Notes: generated by a model not told the origin, from the letters alone. A stretch of 64,000 nt of DNA from Breviolum minutum Mf 1.05b.01 (GCA_000507305.1 DF239109.1:186001-250000), one strand, 5' to 3'. Counted from the first letter of the stretch, positions 32,584 through 44,400 are shown. Made by a program: numbers and translations.

Positions 32584-33050
32584 TGGGTCTTCAGATCGTA
32601 GAAGCTTGCATGACGATTCGCCAAATTCAGAACATGAACAAAAAACATTTGGGGGGTGCGAAAATGTATGGCGTCTGTAGAATGTGATTTGATACTTGAA
32701 ATGATTCTTTGGCCATCCACCATACTAATTCAAATATCAACAAAGAGTTGCCCAAAAAAATCCGCCAAAATCCTCATGACCTGATAGTTCATATACGAAG
32801 ATTCTCCTGACATGCAGAGGGGGTGTGATTCCATTTTACATGATACAATCACGACATCACAGGCCCCCCAAAATAGCTTCGTTCTTGGGGCGGGGATCGG
32901 GATTTCACGATCAACCACTTTTTGATCCTGATCCAGATGAAGTTTTCCGCTTAAAGTTGAGGATTGGTGACCCTTTGCACCCATCAATCATCGAGACAGG
33001 AAATGTTCCACATGAAAAATATGTTTTCACCCGCCCGAAATTCGTGGAAT
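32584..33050 (+). CDS. two exons, unknown protein
   Basis: Exon 32584-32665 follows TGGATTAGCAG: GLQIVEACMTIRQIQNMNKK then HLGGAK, leaving in phase 2. Exon from 32863 follows GACATCACAG: PPKIASFLGRGSGFHDQPLF, DPDPDEVFRLKLRIG, with possible donor ATTG|GTGACC (32968) or continuation to about 33050 (PHEKYVFTRPKFVEFHC). The two join in frame. An alternative donor at GGC|GTCTGT does not. Confidence 0.45.
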
Positions 33051-33219
33051 TTCATTGCTTTTTTTTTAAGACTTTTATCTTTTGATGTTTGTTTTTTGTG
33101 TCAAAAAAAAGGTAAAGTTGGTTTGCCTTCAAACCAACGACCTCCCAACTGCATCAACCCGTTTCCGAAATAAAGAACAGGCAGGATGACAACCTTCCCC
33201 CGGTTTTTTCAACTTCCAG

Positions 33220-33328
33220 GCTGAACTCCAAGATGCCGTGGCGGACTTGATTGTCTTCGAAGGTTTTAAGGCCAGCAAGATGGGAGGTGGAACGAGACCC
33301 GGCGAACCTTGTGGAATCTTGAAGAAAT
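33220..33328 (+). CDS. well-bounded exon, unknown protein
   Basis: TTTTTTCAACTTCCAG to AAAT|GTAGGT. Phase 0 in, 1 out, 36 codons: AELQDAVADLIVFEGFKASK then MGGGTRPGEPCGILKK. One of the best exons by codon use. Possibly the same gene as 32584-33050. Confidence 0.55.
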
Positions 33329-33639
33329 GTAGGTTTCTTGACGTTTGTTTTTTTTGAAATTACACCAGCGTAGACTTCAAACAGTTTAAGCAAACTCAGA
33401 TTGAAACGTGTGATTTGGTCAAATTCATGAACATCACAATGAAGCAAAAGCTTCTGTTCCTCACGGCACAAAAACACAAATTAAGGATTTCAGAACCAGC
33501 TCTGGTGTACCCCGTCGTTTTCCAAGTTAGTTTTTTTCCTAGCAAAATCATTGGAAAAGCAAAGCGCCCGCTTGGCGCCCGCTTTGCATGCACTTTTGCC
33601 TTTAACCTTGTGAAATAACGTTTTTTCCTGGCAAAATCA
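33329..33639. other. one possible small exon, otherwise nothing
   Basis: AGGATTTCAG at 33504 is followed by PALVYPVVFQ|GTTAGT. A GC-rich hairpin (GCAAAGCG/CGCTTTGC arms) lies near 33568. Confidence 0.3.
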
Positions 33640-33900
33640 CCAACCAACACCCTCCCGCATGAAGGGAGACAAAGGGACTCAAAGGGAGTAAAGACCATTG
33701 CAGATCTCAAGAAGGCGGCCACACACCCACCCCCCACACGAAGGGAGACAAAGGAAGTGAAAGGGTGTCAAGACCACGGCCAAGAAGACGGCCACGCCAA
33801 CCAACACCAAGGCCCACATGAAGGGAGACAAAGGGAGTCAAGACCATTTCAGATCCGAAGAAGGCGGCCAGACCAACCAACACCAAGGCAGCCATGTCTA
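33640..33900 (+). repeat. basic-peptide tandem repeat, 3-4 copies of 75-85 bp
   Basis: Units share CATGAAGGGAGACAAAGGGA, GTCAAGACCA and AAGAAGGCGGCCA, with an ACCAACCAACACC spacer. One frame encodes Lys/Ala-rich pieces (KTTAKKTATPTNTKAHMKG; SDPKKAARPTNTKAAMSKAA). Another is open from about 33619 to 33912 without a start. Frame drifts between copies. Directly upstream of the copia protease, so it may be a decayed basic gag segment or a separate Lys-rich gene remnant. Confidence 0.5.
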
Positions 33901-34029
33901 AGGCTGCATTGAGAACTGCAACAGTAATCTGTTTGGGGGAAGAATGTTATGGCCATTGAGGAGGGCAATTTTTTGTGTTTAGTTTGGCCAGTTCCAAACT
34001 ATTGTAAGATCGGATAATTTTAGGTTCCA

Positions 34030-35021
34030 ATGTCTGAATATTTCAGCAATGAAAATCCTCAAGATGAAGGGACTTCCAGAACTGAGGGGCCTGTGACTGA
34101 AGCGCACCGCGTAGATGAAATCAATCTCTCTGAGAAATTTCAATCTATAGGGGTAGGAGATACCAGAAGGAGATGGTTGGTGGACAGTGGTGCTACTTGC
34201 CGCATCATCTCAGAGCGGTGTCAAGTTACAAGGTTTTGTATCGGTATGAAGTCGGCATTCCTGTCCTGAAGAGGAGCAGGTGACAATGTTTTACCAACAC
34301 GTGGTATGGTTGACTTGGAGTGTAAGGTAGGTCAAACCAAGGTCGTCATGAGAAAGGTTGTCATGTGTGCTTTGGACATCAACGTTTTGAGTTCTTATTC
34401 TTTGCATGAGCAAGGTTGGGAAACACGTTTGGGAACTTTGAAGGTAAGTGGTCTTTATCACAAGAAAGTCAAATTTCCTTTGAAGATTTCAGATCGAGCA
34501 TGGTGGTTGGAAGTTCATGTTTTGAAGTCTCAGGGGAACAAATCACGTAGGAAGAATGACAAAGGGCCCCAAGATATGGAAGTAGATTGCATCAAGAGTG
34601 TGACTACAGACTTGGCGTCTAAGGCCTGTCAACCCAAGGATGTTTTGACCAAGGTTGAACTTCCAGGTGAACAGCCCCAAACGTCAGAGTCCCATGTTCA
34701 GGAACCAGATGTTGTGACTACGGTTTCCGTGATTCCCCATGTCTCATTGGAAGAAAATGTAGGAAAGTTTCATAACATGAGGAAAGAGTGTGGAATCAAG
34801 ACTTTTGATGGATTAGGACCATTTTCTTATGTTTGATCAGATTGGAGCCCAATACGACAGAAACTTGCAAGATTGAGACGTGTGAGTCAGATCCTGAAGT
34901 GTGTGGACCTCAGTTTGAGACTGTTGAGAGAAGTTTGACTGAGGAGTTCATTGAAGATCGTCATTTTGTTTGTGCCATTGATGAGGTAGGCAATGAGCAT
35001 TTCAGGGGTTTTCCCAGTTGA
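34030..35021 (+). pseudogene. copia-type polyprotein, protease part, broken
   Basis: RRRWLVDSGATCRIISE (near 34178) carries the aspartic protease motif D-S-G-A-T of Ty1/copia polyproteins. A stop at 34260 and a shift to the frame at 34306-34836 break the ORF; that frame contains the usual following pattern (MCALDINVLSSYSLHEQGWE). A further shift leads to 34833-35021. Upstream ATG at 34030 follows ATTTTAG. The downstream integrase starts at 38291, separated by the inverted-repeat array. No zinc-knuckle gag seen. Confidence 0.75.
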
Positions 35022-35049
35022 GATTGACTTGGAAGGATTATGAAATAAA

Positions 35050-35400
35050 AAAGGCCTTTAAGACAGATCCCAACTAGAAACACCCAAAAGGCCCAAAAAC
35101 AAAGAAAGTTGGAAAAAAGGTAAAACAAAAGTCACCACAAAAGTCAAAGGCAAACCAAAAGTCAATCCAAAAGCCAAAGGCAATCCAAAAGTAAAGTCAA
35201 AGGCAAACCAAAAGTTAAATCAAAAGACAGACCCTCAGTCAGAGGCAAACCAAAGTCAAATCAAAATCCAAACCCGAACCAAAAGTCAAATCAAAAGCCA
35301 AACCCAAAGTCAGAGGCGAATCCATCAAAAGTCAAAACCAAACAAAAAGTCAAATCAAAAGCCAAGCCCAAGTCAAGAGTCAAATCAAAAGTCAAAACTG
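35050..35400. repeat. outer arm A: AAAAGTCAAA-type array
   Basis: Irregular tandem (A)AAAGTCAAATC/AAAGCCAAA array. The plus strand reads Lys/Gln/Ser-rich. The reverse complement recurs at 37895-38260. Confidence 0.85.
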
Positions 35401-36660
35401 GGGCAGAACTCAACGTTTTCAATGCAGTTGTGCCCAAAGAACTGGGCTGGGCCAAATTTTTCTGTCCAAGTTCCTCTGAGTTGGGCCAATAATTTTCGAC
35501 GCAATTCCTGTAAAGGGAAAATTGTCCCCCGAAGAACTGGGCTGCCAATCTTTCCGTCCAAGTTTCGGTGAGGGAGAGCTGCGCAAAGAAAACTGCGGTT
35601 CAACTGGACCAAAAATTTTTCAACAGTTCCTGTAAGAGAAGGTTGTGCACGAAGAACTGGGCTGCCAATCTTTCCCTCCAAGCTTCTGTATAAGGGGGTG
35701 CTGCGTGAGGAACTTGGGCTGAACTGCGCCAAATTGTTTGCGGCAACTGCGGTAAAAGAAAAAAGGTTTGCGCGGGAAGAACTGGCCTGGACCAAATTTT
35801 CCACCCAAGTTTCAGTGAGGAAGCTGTGTGTGAAGAAAACTGCGGTAAAAAATTTTCCGTCCAAGATTCTGTGAGGGAGTGCTGCGCCAAAAAAAACTTG
35901 GGACTGAATTGGACCAAAAAAATTTGACGCAATTCCCGTAAAGGAAGGCTGTGCGCGAAGAACTGGACTGCCAATTTTTGCGTCCAAGTTTCGGTGAGGA
36001 ACTCTGTCCGAGAAAAACTTGGGACTGACTGAATTGGACAAAAAAATTTTCCGACGCAGTTCCTGTAAGGGAAAATGTGTGCTTGAAGAACTGGGCTGCC
36101 AATCTTTCCGTCCAAGTTTGGGTGAGGGAGAGCTGCGCGAAGAAAACTGCGGTTCAACTGGACCAAAATTTTTGCAACAGTTCCTGTAAAGGAAGGTTGT
36201 GCTCGAAAAACTGGGCTGCCAATTTTTTCATTTTTTCTTCCAAGTTTCGGTGAGGGAGAGCTGCGCGAAGAAAACTGCGGTTCAACTGGACCAAAAATTT
36301 TGCAACAGTTCCTGTAAAGGAAGGTTGTGCTCAAAAAACTGGGCTGCCAATTTTTTCGGCCAAGCTTCGGCATTATAAGGGGGTGTTGCGTGAGGAACTT
36401 GGGGCCGGACTGGGCCAAAAAAAATGGTGCGGGAAGAACTGGCCAAATTTTCCGCCCAAGTTCCGGTGAGGAAGCTGTGCGTGAAGAAAACTGGGGCTGC
36501 TAACTAACTGTAGAAAATTTTCCGTCCATGATTCCGTGGGGGAGTGCTGCACGAAAAAACTTGGGACTGAATTGGACCAAAAAAAATTTGACGCAATTCC
36601 CGTAAAGGAAGGCTGTGCGCGAAGAACTGGGCTGCCAATTTTTCTGTCCAAGTTTTGGTG
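35400..36660. repeat. inner arm B: about 120-bp tandem repeat
   Basis: Eight or more diverged units sharing GAAGAACTGGGCTGCCAATC, TCCAAGTTTCGGTGAGG and CAACTGGACCAAAA. Period about 118-121 bp. Minus-strand ORFs up to 272 codons in it are by-products of the repeat. Confidence 0.85.
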
Positions 36661-36689
36661 GAGTTTGGAGGACGCCGCCCGACCGACCG

Positions 36690-36945
36690 TCGAAGGACAC
36701 TCGATCGGCCGATGTTCGGTCGATGCTCGGTCGATGTTCGGTCGATGCTCGGTCGATGCTCGGTCGATGCTCGGTCGATGCTCAGTCGATGTTTGGTCGA
36801 TGTTCGTTCGATCTTGGGCTGAGCTGACCCCACGTGTGGGCAACAGCCACGTCACGAACACAACTCGGGCGACACTCGGTCGATGCTCGGTCAACACTCG
36901 GTCGATGCTCGGTCGATGCTTGGTCGACCCTCGGTCGATGCACCC
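36690..36945. repeat. GGTCGATGCTC 11/12-bp array at the repeat centre
   Basis: Runs of CGGTCGATGCTC and CGGTCGATGTTC (36713-36800 and 36868-36945), interrupted by about 65 bp containing CACGTGTGGGCAACAGCCAC. Lies between arms B and B'. Confidence 0.9.
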
Positions 36946-37014
36946 TCCCTTAAAGCACAAAGAAGAAAACCAAAATATCTCTGGGTAAAAGATTTCGCCC
37001 AACAAGTTCAATCC

Positions 37015-37560
37015 AGACTGGAGCCCTCCCTCACCAAAATTTGAACGGAAACATTGGTAGACCAATTCTTCACGCACGACTCGGCCAAAAAATGGCGTAG
37101 TTCCAACCCAGATTTCCCCACGCAGAACCCCCTCACGGAAACTTGGACGAAAAATGTGAAAAAATTGGCAGCCCAGTTTTTCGAGCACAACCTTCCTTTA
37201 CAGGAACCGTTGCAAAAATTTTGGTCCAGTTGAACCGCAGTTTTCTTCACACAGCTCTCCCTCACCCAAACTTGGACGAAAAAATGTGAAAAAATTGGCA
37301 GCCCAGTTTTTCGAGCACAACCTTCCTTTACAGGAACTGTTGCAAAAATTTTGGTCCAGTTGAACCCCAGTTTTCTTCACGCAGCTCTCCCTCACCGAAA
37401 CTTGGACGGAAAGATCGGCAGCCAAGTTTCTCGGGCGCAATTTTCCCATCAAGGACTTGCCTCGAAAATTTTTGGTCCAACTCAGTCCCAAGTTTTTCTC
37501 GCGCGGCACTCCCCCACAGAATCCTGGACGGAAAATTTGGTCCAGCCTGACGTTCTGGAA
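37015..37560. repeat. inner arm B', inverted
   Basis: Reverse complement of arm B units (GATTGGCAGCCCAGTT-like, CCTCACCGAAACTTGGAC, TTTTGGTCCAGTTGAAC). Two near-identical units have a 130-bp period (GCCCAGTTTTTCGAGCAC at 37171 and 37301). Confidence 0.85.
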
Positions 37561-37890
37561 AGGGTGCGCATGGATTCAAGGTTGTTGGTCGAAACTTTAT
37601 ATACGCGCAAAACCCAAAAAAAACGCACTGACGAAAAAAAACTGCTGGCGAAAAAAAAACGTGGTCCGCAAAAACTGGGGGTTGACCGGGGGCAAATTTC
37701 TTTCCAAAGCTTTGGCATTGTGGGAAAGAAATTTGGGCTGAGTCGCGCCAGGTTTTGGCCCAAACAATTGTCGAAGGAACGTGTGGGCTTCCGATTTAAT
37801 TGTGGTTTGATCTCTGACCTCAATGGTCTGACCTTTCACTTCCCCGGCGCTTTTGATTTAAGGAATGGCTTTCCTTGGCACTTTTGAAGT
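37561..37890. other. single-copy segment between B' and A'
   Basis: Open in plus frames (37351-37887, 178 codons, partly over the repeat) but without convincing coding features. Confidence 0.4.
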
Positions 37891-37894
37891 GACC

Positions 37895-38260
37895 TGTTAC
37901 TTGACCTTGATTTTTGTTGTCACTTTTGAATTGGCTTTCAACTTGGCCTTGGCTTCCCTGGGCCCTTCTGACTTGATTTTTGACTTGGCCTCCGCTTTTG
38001 GCTTTTGATTTGGCTTTTGATTTGAATTTTGATTTGGCCTTGACTTTGAATTTGACTTTTGGTTTGACTTTTTAAATTGTGATTTGACTTTTGCTTTGGC
38101 CTTGACTTTTGATTTGACTTTGGATTTGACTCTTGACTTGGGCTTGACTTTTGATTTGACTTTTGACTCTTGATTTGACTTTTTCCTTGGGCCTGACTTT
38201 TGATGTGACTTTGATTTGACTTTTGACTTTTTTGTTTCTAACTTTTTATTGACTTTGAGG
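37895..38260. repeat. outer arm A', inverted
   Basis: TTTGACTTTTGATTTGACTT-type array, reverse complement of arm A. The minus strand reads as Lys/Ser-rich (156-codon ORF). Confidence 0.85.
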
Positions 38261-38290
38261 TGGAACTGTCTTAGAAGCTTTTTTTTCATA

Positions 38291-39471
38291 ATGGAAGGAC
38301 CTCCCAATGACGGTGATGAGGATAGTGGATATGTACCAACTCCTGAACATGAAAGGGAGGAAGCCATGCCCTCAGATTTAGGAGAAAGGAAAGAAGTTGT
38401 TCCTCAAGAACCTGAATCAGATTTTTCAGAAGAGTTTGAAGAGCCCCAGTTGATGGGCAACCTTTTGCGGCAACATGAAGCACGCGGACATTGGCCGTAC
38501 GACAAAGGCTGTGTCTCTTGTGTACAGGCACGTGGGAGGACTCCTACCAGGCGTCGTCGACATCAGGGTGGTGATGAAAATAGTCCAGCTCTTACTTCAT
38601 TAGCCGCAGATTTCACATTCTTAGCAGGAAAGTATTGGAGGAGAGTTTTGGTGATTTTGATGATTCACACTGGGATGTTGGGAATGGTTGTCATCACTGG
38701 AGACCGTGAAAATGATATCAAATCGATTGCTTCAGTTCTTAATGAGATTGGGGTTGGAGGTTTGAACATCGAAGTGTCCACTGACAACGAGAGATACCTG
38801 ATGGACTTGGTTTGTAAGGGATTGACAAGGTCCAACGTGAGGTCATTCCGCTGGAGGAATATTAGTGAATATAGGCCCCGGGCCAAGGGTATCGAGAGAG
38901 CAGTGTGCATTGCAAAGGAAGGCATTTACACAAATTGGCTTGCATTTGAAGAGCATTGTCAGTGTAGGATTGCCTTGGAATCTCCTTTACTTGGGTATCT
39001 GATAAGGCATGTGTATCGCACTTTTGACATGTTTTGTGATCAGCCTCAGAGTGGGACTCCTTTCGAGAAGATGCGTGGAGCACGTGGAGGCCAGAAAACA
39101 TCTTCACATCCTTTTGGTATGATTGGTTTTGTCAAACCTGTTCTTTTGGAACCATGGAAAGGTCAGAGAATGGTGCTGTGTGCGTATTTAGGAATGAGAT
39201 ACGTTACTGGGGGTGGAGTTCTTGCATTTCCATTGAATCAAGATTAGATGGTCAACGGGAAGTGATCCGTGGACGATCGTTCCGAGCCCGAGAAGGGGGA
39301 CAGTATGATGTGAATGCTGTGTGGCCATTGTTGAGTGGAGTGAGACCAAATGACCCCAATGTTAAGAGCCAAGATCACTTCACCAGCCTAATAATGACGG
39401 AACCTTTTCGAGGGATGAAATACTTTTGTAGTAAAAAAATGGTTGGGGGGCACGCAAAATGGCTTTGTTAG
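38291..39471 (+). pseudogene. copia-type integrase, frameshifted
   Basis: ORF from ATG 38291 to stop 39247. Acidic N-terminus, then an HHCC zinc site (QHEARGHWPYDKGCVSC; H62, H67, C74, C77), then the catalytic core: D107 (LAADFTFL), D165 (STDNE), E202 (GIERA), D-x36-E spacing. The zinc-site wording resembles copia elements common in dinoflagellate genomes. After 39240 the reading moves to another frame (39154-39471: VIRGRSFRAREGGQYDVNAV), so the ORF is frameshifted. No reverse transcriptase or RNase H follows. Confidence 0.75.
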
Positions 39472-40735
39472 GATTGGGTTGGCTTTTGAGTGCTGGAGTT
39501 CTGTAGCGAAATGTTTTCAACGTTTGGGAAGGTTTTCCCATTTTCCCTACATTCCAACCAGAAAGCCTAGAAGATGTTACAAGTGTTTTTTTCAGTGTTT
39601 CCACACAAGTGAGGATCAGGTGGTGTTTTCTAATATGAACCACTGTTGATGACTGAAGTTGCACCCATAGGAAAATAGACTACCAATTCTTTGTTGACTC
39701 TAGGGGAGCTGAGAAGTATTGACATAAATTTGCTGAAATGTTTGGTGATGCCACTGAACAGGAACCTTTCGCGGTGGTTTGTATGCATGGTATTCTTTAT
39801 TGTTTCAGGGCTTTCCAAATTATTGAATCTTTGGTTGCCTGCAAGACTGCATCACGATGCATGAGACAAGGTTAGTGAGTCATTGTAATTCGCCTTAGGC
39901 GCCTAATGGTAGTATAGATCAAATCATTGAGGTTGCAACCAGTTTCTTGTCTCGTTCGGTGGATGGATGGTGGTCATCTGAAGAAACGGCGTCGATCCAT
40001 TTCTTGCGTTCAGGATTTTTGAGCCATGGTGGATATGCCTCAATCGATTCTTAGACTGAACATCCCCAAAATCCAAGTGTCATAGGATCCCTTGACTAGA
40101 AGAAATCCGAAACCAGTGCAACGTGAGGCATTTTGGGTACCTGAGATTGTGGCCAAACTGGATGTCTTGGTGTGGATCCAGGTCAAGGCAGAAATCTGAA
40201 CAAAGTGTGACACCTGAGTTTGGTGTGTTGGGAACGTCGTTTTTCCTATCTTGAAAAGCCAAAAGGTGACAACAACACTGTCTAACTATAAGTTTTAGAG
40301 GGGATGATACTGGCCTGGTTGATAGGGTTAAATCCAAAAAATCCTTGCTACACAAACAGGGGTTCGCGGAATTGGATGCCTTCTATTTTTGCTTTTGTCC
40401 AGCTCTGATGGTTTTCTAGCATGGGAACCATGAGGTACTGAAGGGGTTTTTTGCTCAGCCGACTTATTTTCGGCCACTGAATGGGATCTATACATCAGAT
40501 TTTGTTAGGATAGGTGGTGGAAACCTTATTGTCAACCAAATCTGTGGATGAGAATCTCTGACCATTCCCAATGGCCCCTTCTCAAGCGTATGGGCCTCTC
40601 ATTTCTGCATTGCTGGGAAGATGCGAGTGATGTCACCCTGGAGATGCTATAAAACATCATTTTGATATGTATGATTTTTAAGGTTGAAAGAATTGCCATG
40701 TTCATCATGCATTTTTGCCTCGAAGTGGGTTTTCG
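39472..40735. other. no supported gene; expected RT region absent
   Basis: I looked for copia RT motifs (YVDD-type box) and found none. The element is truncated or degraded beyond recognition. Confidence 0.45.
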
Positions 40736-40747
40736 CTGATGTTCCAG

Positions 40748-41012
40748 GTGGAACATGTCGCACCGATACTGATACTCTTGCATCACCAAGCTATACATCA
40801 TGTTTTTGTCAGGAAGAAACCTCCAAAGCACGACGGATGCGCGCCAATCGGAATCTCATCTAAAATCCGTTTTTTTTGCTTCAGAGAGGGTGTTGAGAGG
40901 AACCAAAACAAAAAATGTCAAAAGAAATGCTGTTTCTACGAAGCCTGGAACACCATTTGCCACGTTTTTTGCTGTTGCCCCTCACCTTGATCCATTTTCC
41001 CTGAAGTTTTAA
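40748..41012 (+). CDS. two 3' exons, unknown protein
   Basis: A coding island follows GATGTTCCAG (40748): frames TDTDTLASPSYTSCFCQEET and HQAIHHVFVRKKPPKHDGC are both open. The second exon, 40885-41012, follows TTTTTTGCTTCAG: GTKTKNVKRNAVSTKPGTPF then ATFFAVAPHLDPFSLKF and TAA, the better supported one (entry phase 1). Confidence 0.45.
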
Positions 41013-41362
41013 GCTGGCAAGGGTGATTCATTTGAAATCAAAGATGGAAGTTCAATGACTTGAGGTACTTGGATCATGGGGTTGGTTGAAAAAAATCAGT
41101 TGACAACTGGTTCTATGTCATTGATAAAGGGATATATCAGTATATCAGGTATATCCCTATCTACTGTCTATTGACCAACTTCCAGTATCATGCCAGAACA
41201 CTTTGAACACTGCAGAGAGAAAAGCCCACCATTCGTACAGCCAGCGATGCCCACTGGAAATTCGGATTTAGTACAAAAAAAATGATGAGAGGCGGAGTGT
41301 CCATTTAGTACAGGGTTTTAGTTTCCCTAAACGTAAAAAACAACACAGTCTTTATAAAAATG

Positions 41363-41405
41363 TATATATATATATTTATATATATATATATATATTTATA
41401 TATAC
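41363..41405. repeat. AT repeat
   Basis: (AT)n with TTTATA interruptions. Confidence 0.8.
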
Positions 41406-41476
41406 ATCTTTTCTTCTCAATTCAATTTACTTACTGTTTTAACTCACTGACTCCTAACAACATCCCAGCATCCCAG

Positions 41477-44400
41477 CAAGAATTTCTCCATGGATTGGTG
41501 CAACCTCCAACGTTGACCTTAGGAAAGTGACTGAAGAGGTCTTTGAAGAAATGTGGAAGTGGCATCAGGATTATGAGTTTCTCGGTGATGAAGTTTTTCG
41601 AAGAAAAAAACCTTCATGTGATGTCAGCTTTCACCAGAGAACAAAGTTACAACACAACGCCACAGAGTCAACCAACACTGGAGTGAACTTGGAATACTTT
41701 TTGATTTTCCAACATATACTCATGGTTCTTCCCTTTTGCGAAGCTAGATCAACCCTCACAAGAGGATTCATTTTGAGTTTCAGATATTCCAAAACGGTGC
41801 ACCAGGCAGCTAATCTACAAAAATTACAAAATCTTCGAAGATTCACGCATTATCGCAACTTGGCACGGAGGAAGTACTTTGGGGTTTTGGGCGAAGGCTT
41901 TAAAACTCATGTTCAGATTCAAAGTTAATCTTCAGTTAGGTTGTTTGGAGACATGGCTTAGATTGAGAGCGCAAACTTACCATAAAACTGTGACGTTTGG
42001 ATGTTGAAGTCATTTGCCTAGTCCAATAATTTGACCAGGCAAGGAGGTCTTCACCATTCAGGATGCTGCAAGTCCATTTCTTGGTACCACCCAGACGAAT
42101 TTAGCAGCTTACGTTTGTGCCACCCAATCTTTCCTTCCACTGCTCAGAGCAGTAGGTGAAAACATATGATTCGAGTGCGATGATAAACCACTAGTATCAA
42201 AGCAGCAGCATCCAACTAGCATGGAGGAAAGGGGTAAGATACCAAGACAAGCTTTTGAATACCATTTGGCACACTTTGCTCATTGGAAATGGCACGCCAA
42301 TGCGCCCGATGGCCATTGTTTAGTGGAGGGGTACATGTGCACAGGTTTGCAGGATTTTTCTCCAGTAAAAATGTACAGGTTGTTCGGATATTTGATTCGG
42401 CCCAATGAAATCATCTATTTTGGTGAATGTTATTTTGAACTTGAAGTTTAAATCTTACTTTTCCAACTAAATACTGTTGATGGAAAAAATCCTGCACCAC
42501 TTGATAGGTAGTTCATCCCATGGTTTTAGGACTGGTTTTTTTACCTGGATTTCTTCCATCAACACTTTAAGAGTTTTACTTTGGCTACTGACTCAGTCGA
42601 TGAATACCCGAAGTCTCAGACATGAGCTTGAGGAAACCAGTTCCCTGAAATGATCAGGTGACCAAAATGGAGAGTTTCACACAGATCTTCGTTGATTTTA
42701 GATTTTTTTAAATGCATGTCAAAGATCATTTGGGTAGAGGCATCACATTTCATAAAGATGACAACTTTACAGTTCACTTCAGAAACAATGAAGATCAGCC
42801 TAAAATAAGATCGTTTGGAAAAGTTCACCTCCTTAACTGGGGGTGTTGTTGCGTAGCTTACAGAGTGCTCAAAGGAACATAACCTACAGCAAACTCCAAA
42901 ACTTTTGCCAAGGATGTTTAGGAGTTTCAGGTTGGTGAAACATGATACGTATGATACGTTTCCAAGATCCAGATAAGCAGAGCTTGTTTTACCTACATGT
43001 TGTTTTGCGTCATTCCCTCATTTCAAGTTTTGGATAAGCCATCCAGGTGTAACACCCAGAAATGCTGCAAATCTCCATAATTCAGAAATTCAAGAAACTT
43101 GGTGTACCCATGTGTACCCCCTTATTCCAGGGATTCCACTGGATTTGACTGCCCAATCCACGAAAATCATGAACGATCACTACCCGCGGCAGGTCCTGGT
43201 GGGTGAAGAACCCAAAGAGATGCTCGACTGCAGTCGGAAAAACCAGTGCCGATCCAAACCTCCCATGAATGATGCAGGATGGTAAGAATTTTTCCACGGG
43301 GGTTTTTCTGGCAGAAAAATGCCCCGAAAGTTCGATGAAGTGAGGGGTACGGTCTTTTTGACTTGCCCAGATGGATTCAAGTCAGACATCCAGTCTTGGG
43401 GGTTGGATTTTGCTCCTGTGGTCTTTGAAAACTTGAAATCTATTTTATGATGAGGAATCCTTCTGAAGCTAAAGGTGGGACAATGATCCCTACGGAAGAG
43501 ATTGAGATCAGCTTACATATTGTAAGATATGTGTGATTAGGCAAAGTCCACATTTGACAAAAGCTTGCATGACGAAAAAGTTGCACAATATCAGCAAATG
43601 ATTCCATTCTTGTTGATTCTGTCCGAACTAGGCTTTCCATTTTAAAAGGCATGGTTTCCCAACCCTTGCAACTGCAGCTTCAAATTTTGCCATCAAAAAG
43701 TTTCCATGAAGGACCGTCTTGCACACCGCCTTGGAGCATCTCTGCCAACGTGGCATCATCGAGAAGCAGATCCTGGCCACAGAAAAGTGCGACGATGGGG
43801 TGAACCATCGGGAGCGCTCACGCTCACGAGGCGAGGTGTTTTTCCGACTTATATTTGATGTCAATTATATGGATGTCTAAGTTGGGGTAAGTACAGATGA
43901 CATATGCAAGCTATGTTTCGTCAAACTGCTTCCCATGGTTTCATGGCGCAGATTCATGGGATTTTTCATTGGGGGATTCTTGACGTTTTTGTGGATTTGG
44001 GCTCAATGATATCAATGGTGAAAGACAACCCATCGTTTCATTCGGTACCAAAATCTGGGCAAGCTCACCATTGCACCACAACTGCAGGGGGCATGAACCA
44101 GCGGGCAAAAGTATCGTTCATAGCAACCAGACTACAGTTTTATCTCAGCTAAGTGAAACGTGCTGCAGCTTGTTCTCCAAGCAACGCGTTTGATAGTCAC
44201 GTGTTGGGAATCGAGTTTCCCAGTGAAGAAGTAGCATTTAACAATGTGTGAAGATGGACGCATGTCAAGGGTTCTGAGCATTCAGGGACTATTCATGTAC
44301 ATATTACAATTCCCCAAAGTACTGATATATCCCTTGATGAGGCCTAAAGGCAGTAAAATCCAACTCCAAGAAAACTACTATGACACCTCCCAGAATATCA

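Noticed and set aside
35600..36418. 272-codon minus-strand ORF and neighbouring 218- and 271-codon ORFs
   Set aside because: They lie wholly in the B-arm tandem repeats; the protein is a repeat of the same phrases with shifting frame. Artefact of repeat DNA.
43282..43314. 33-nt intron with perfect GTAAG...CAG ends
   Set aside because: Joining creates TGA at the junction, while the next exon at 43712 fits the frame; kept only as a poison-exon idea.
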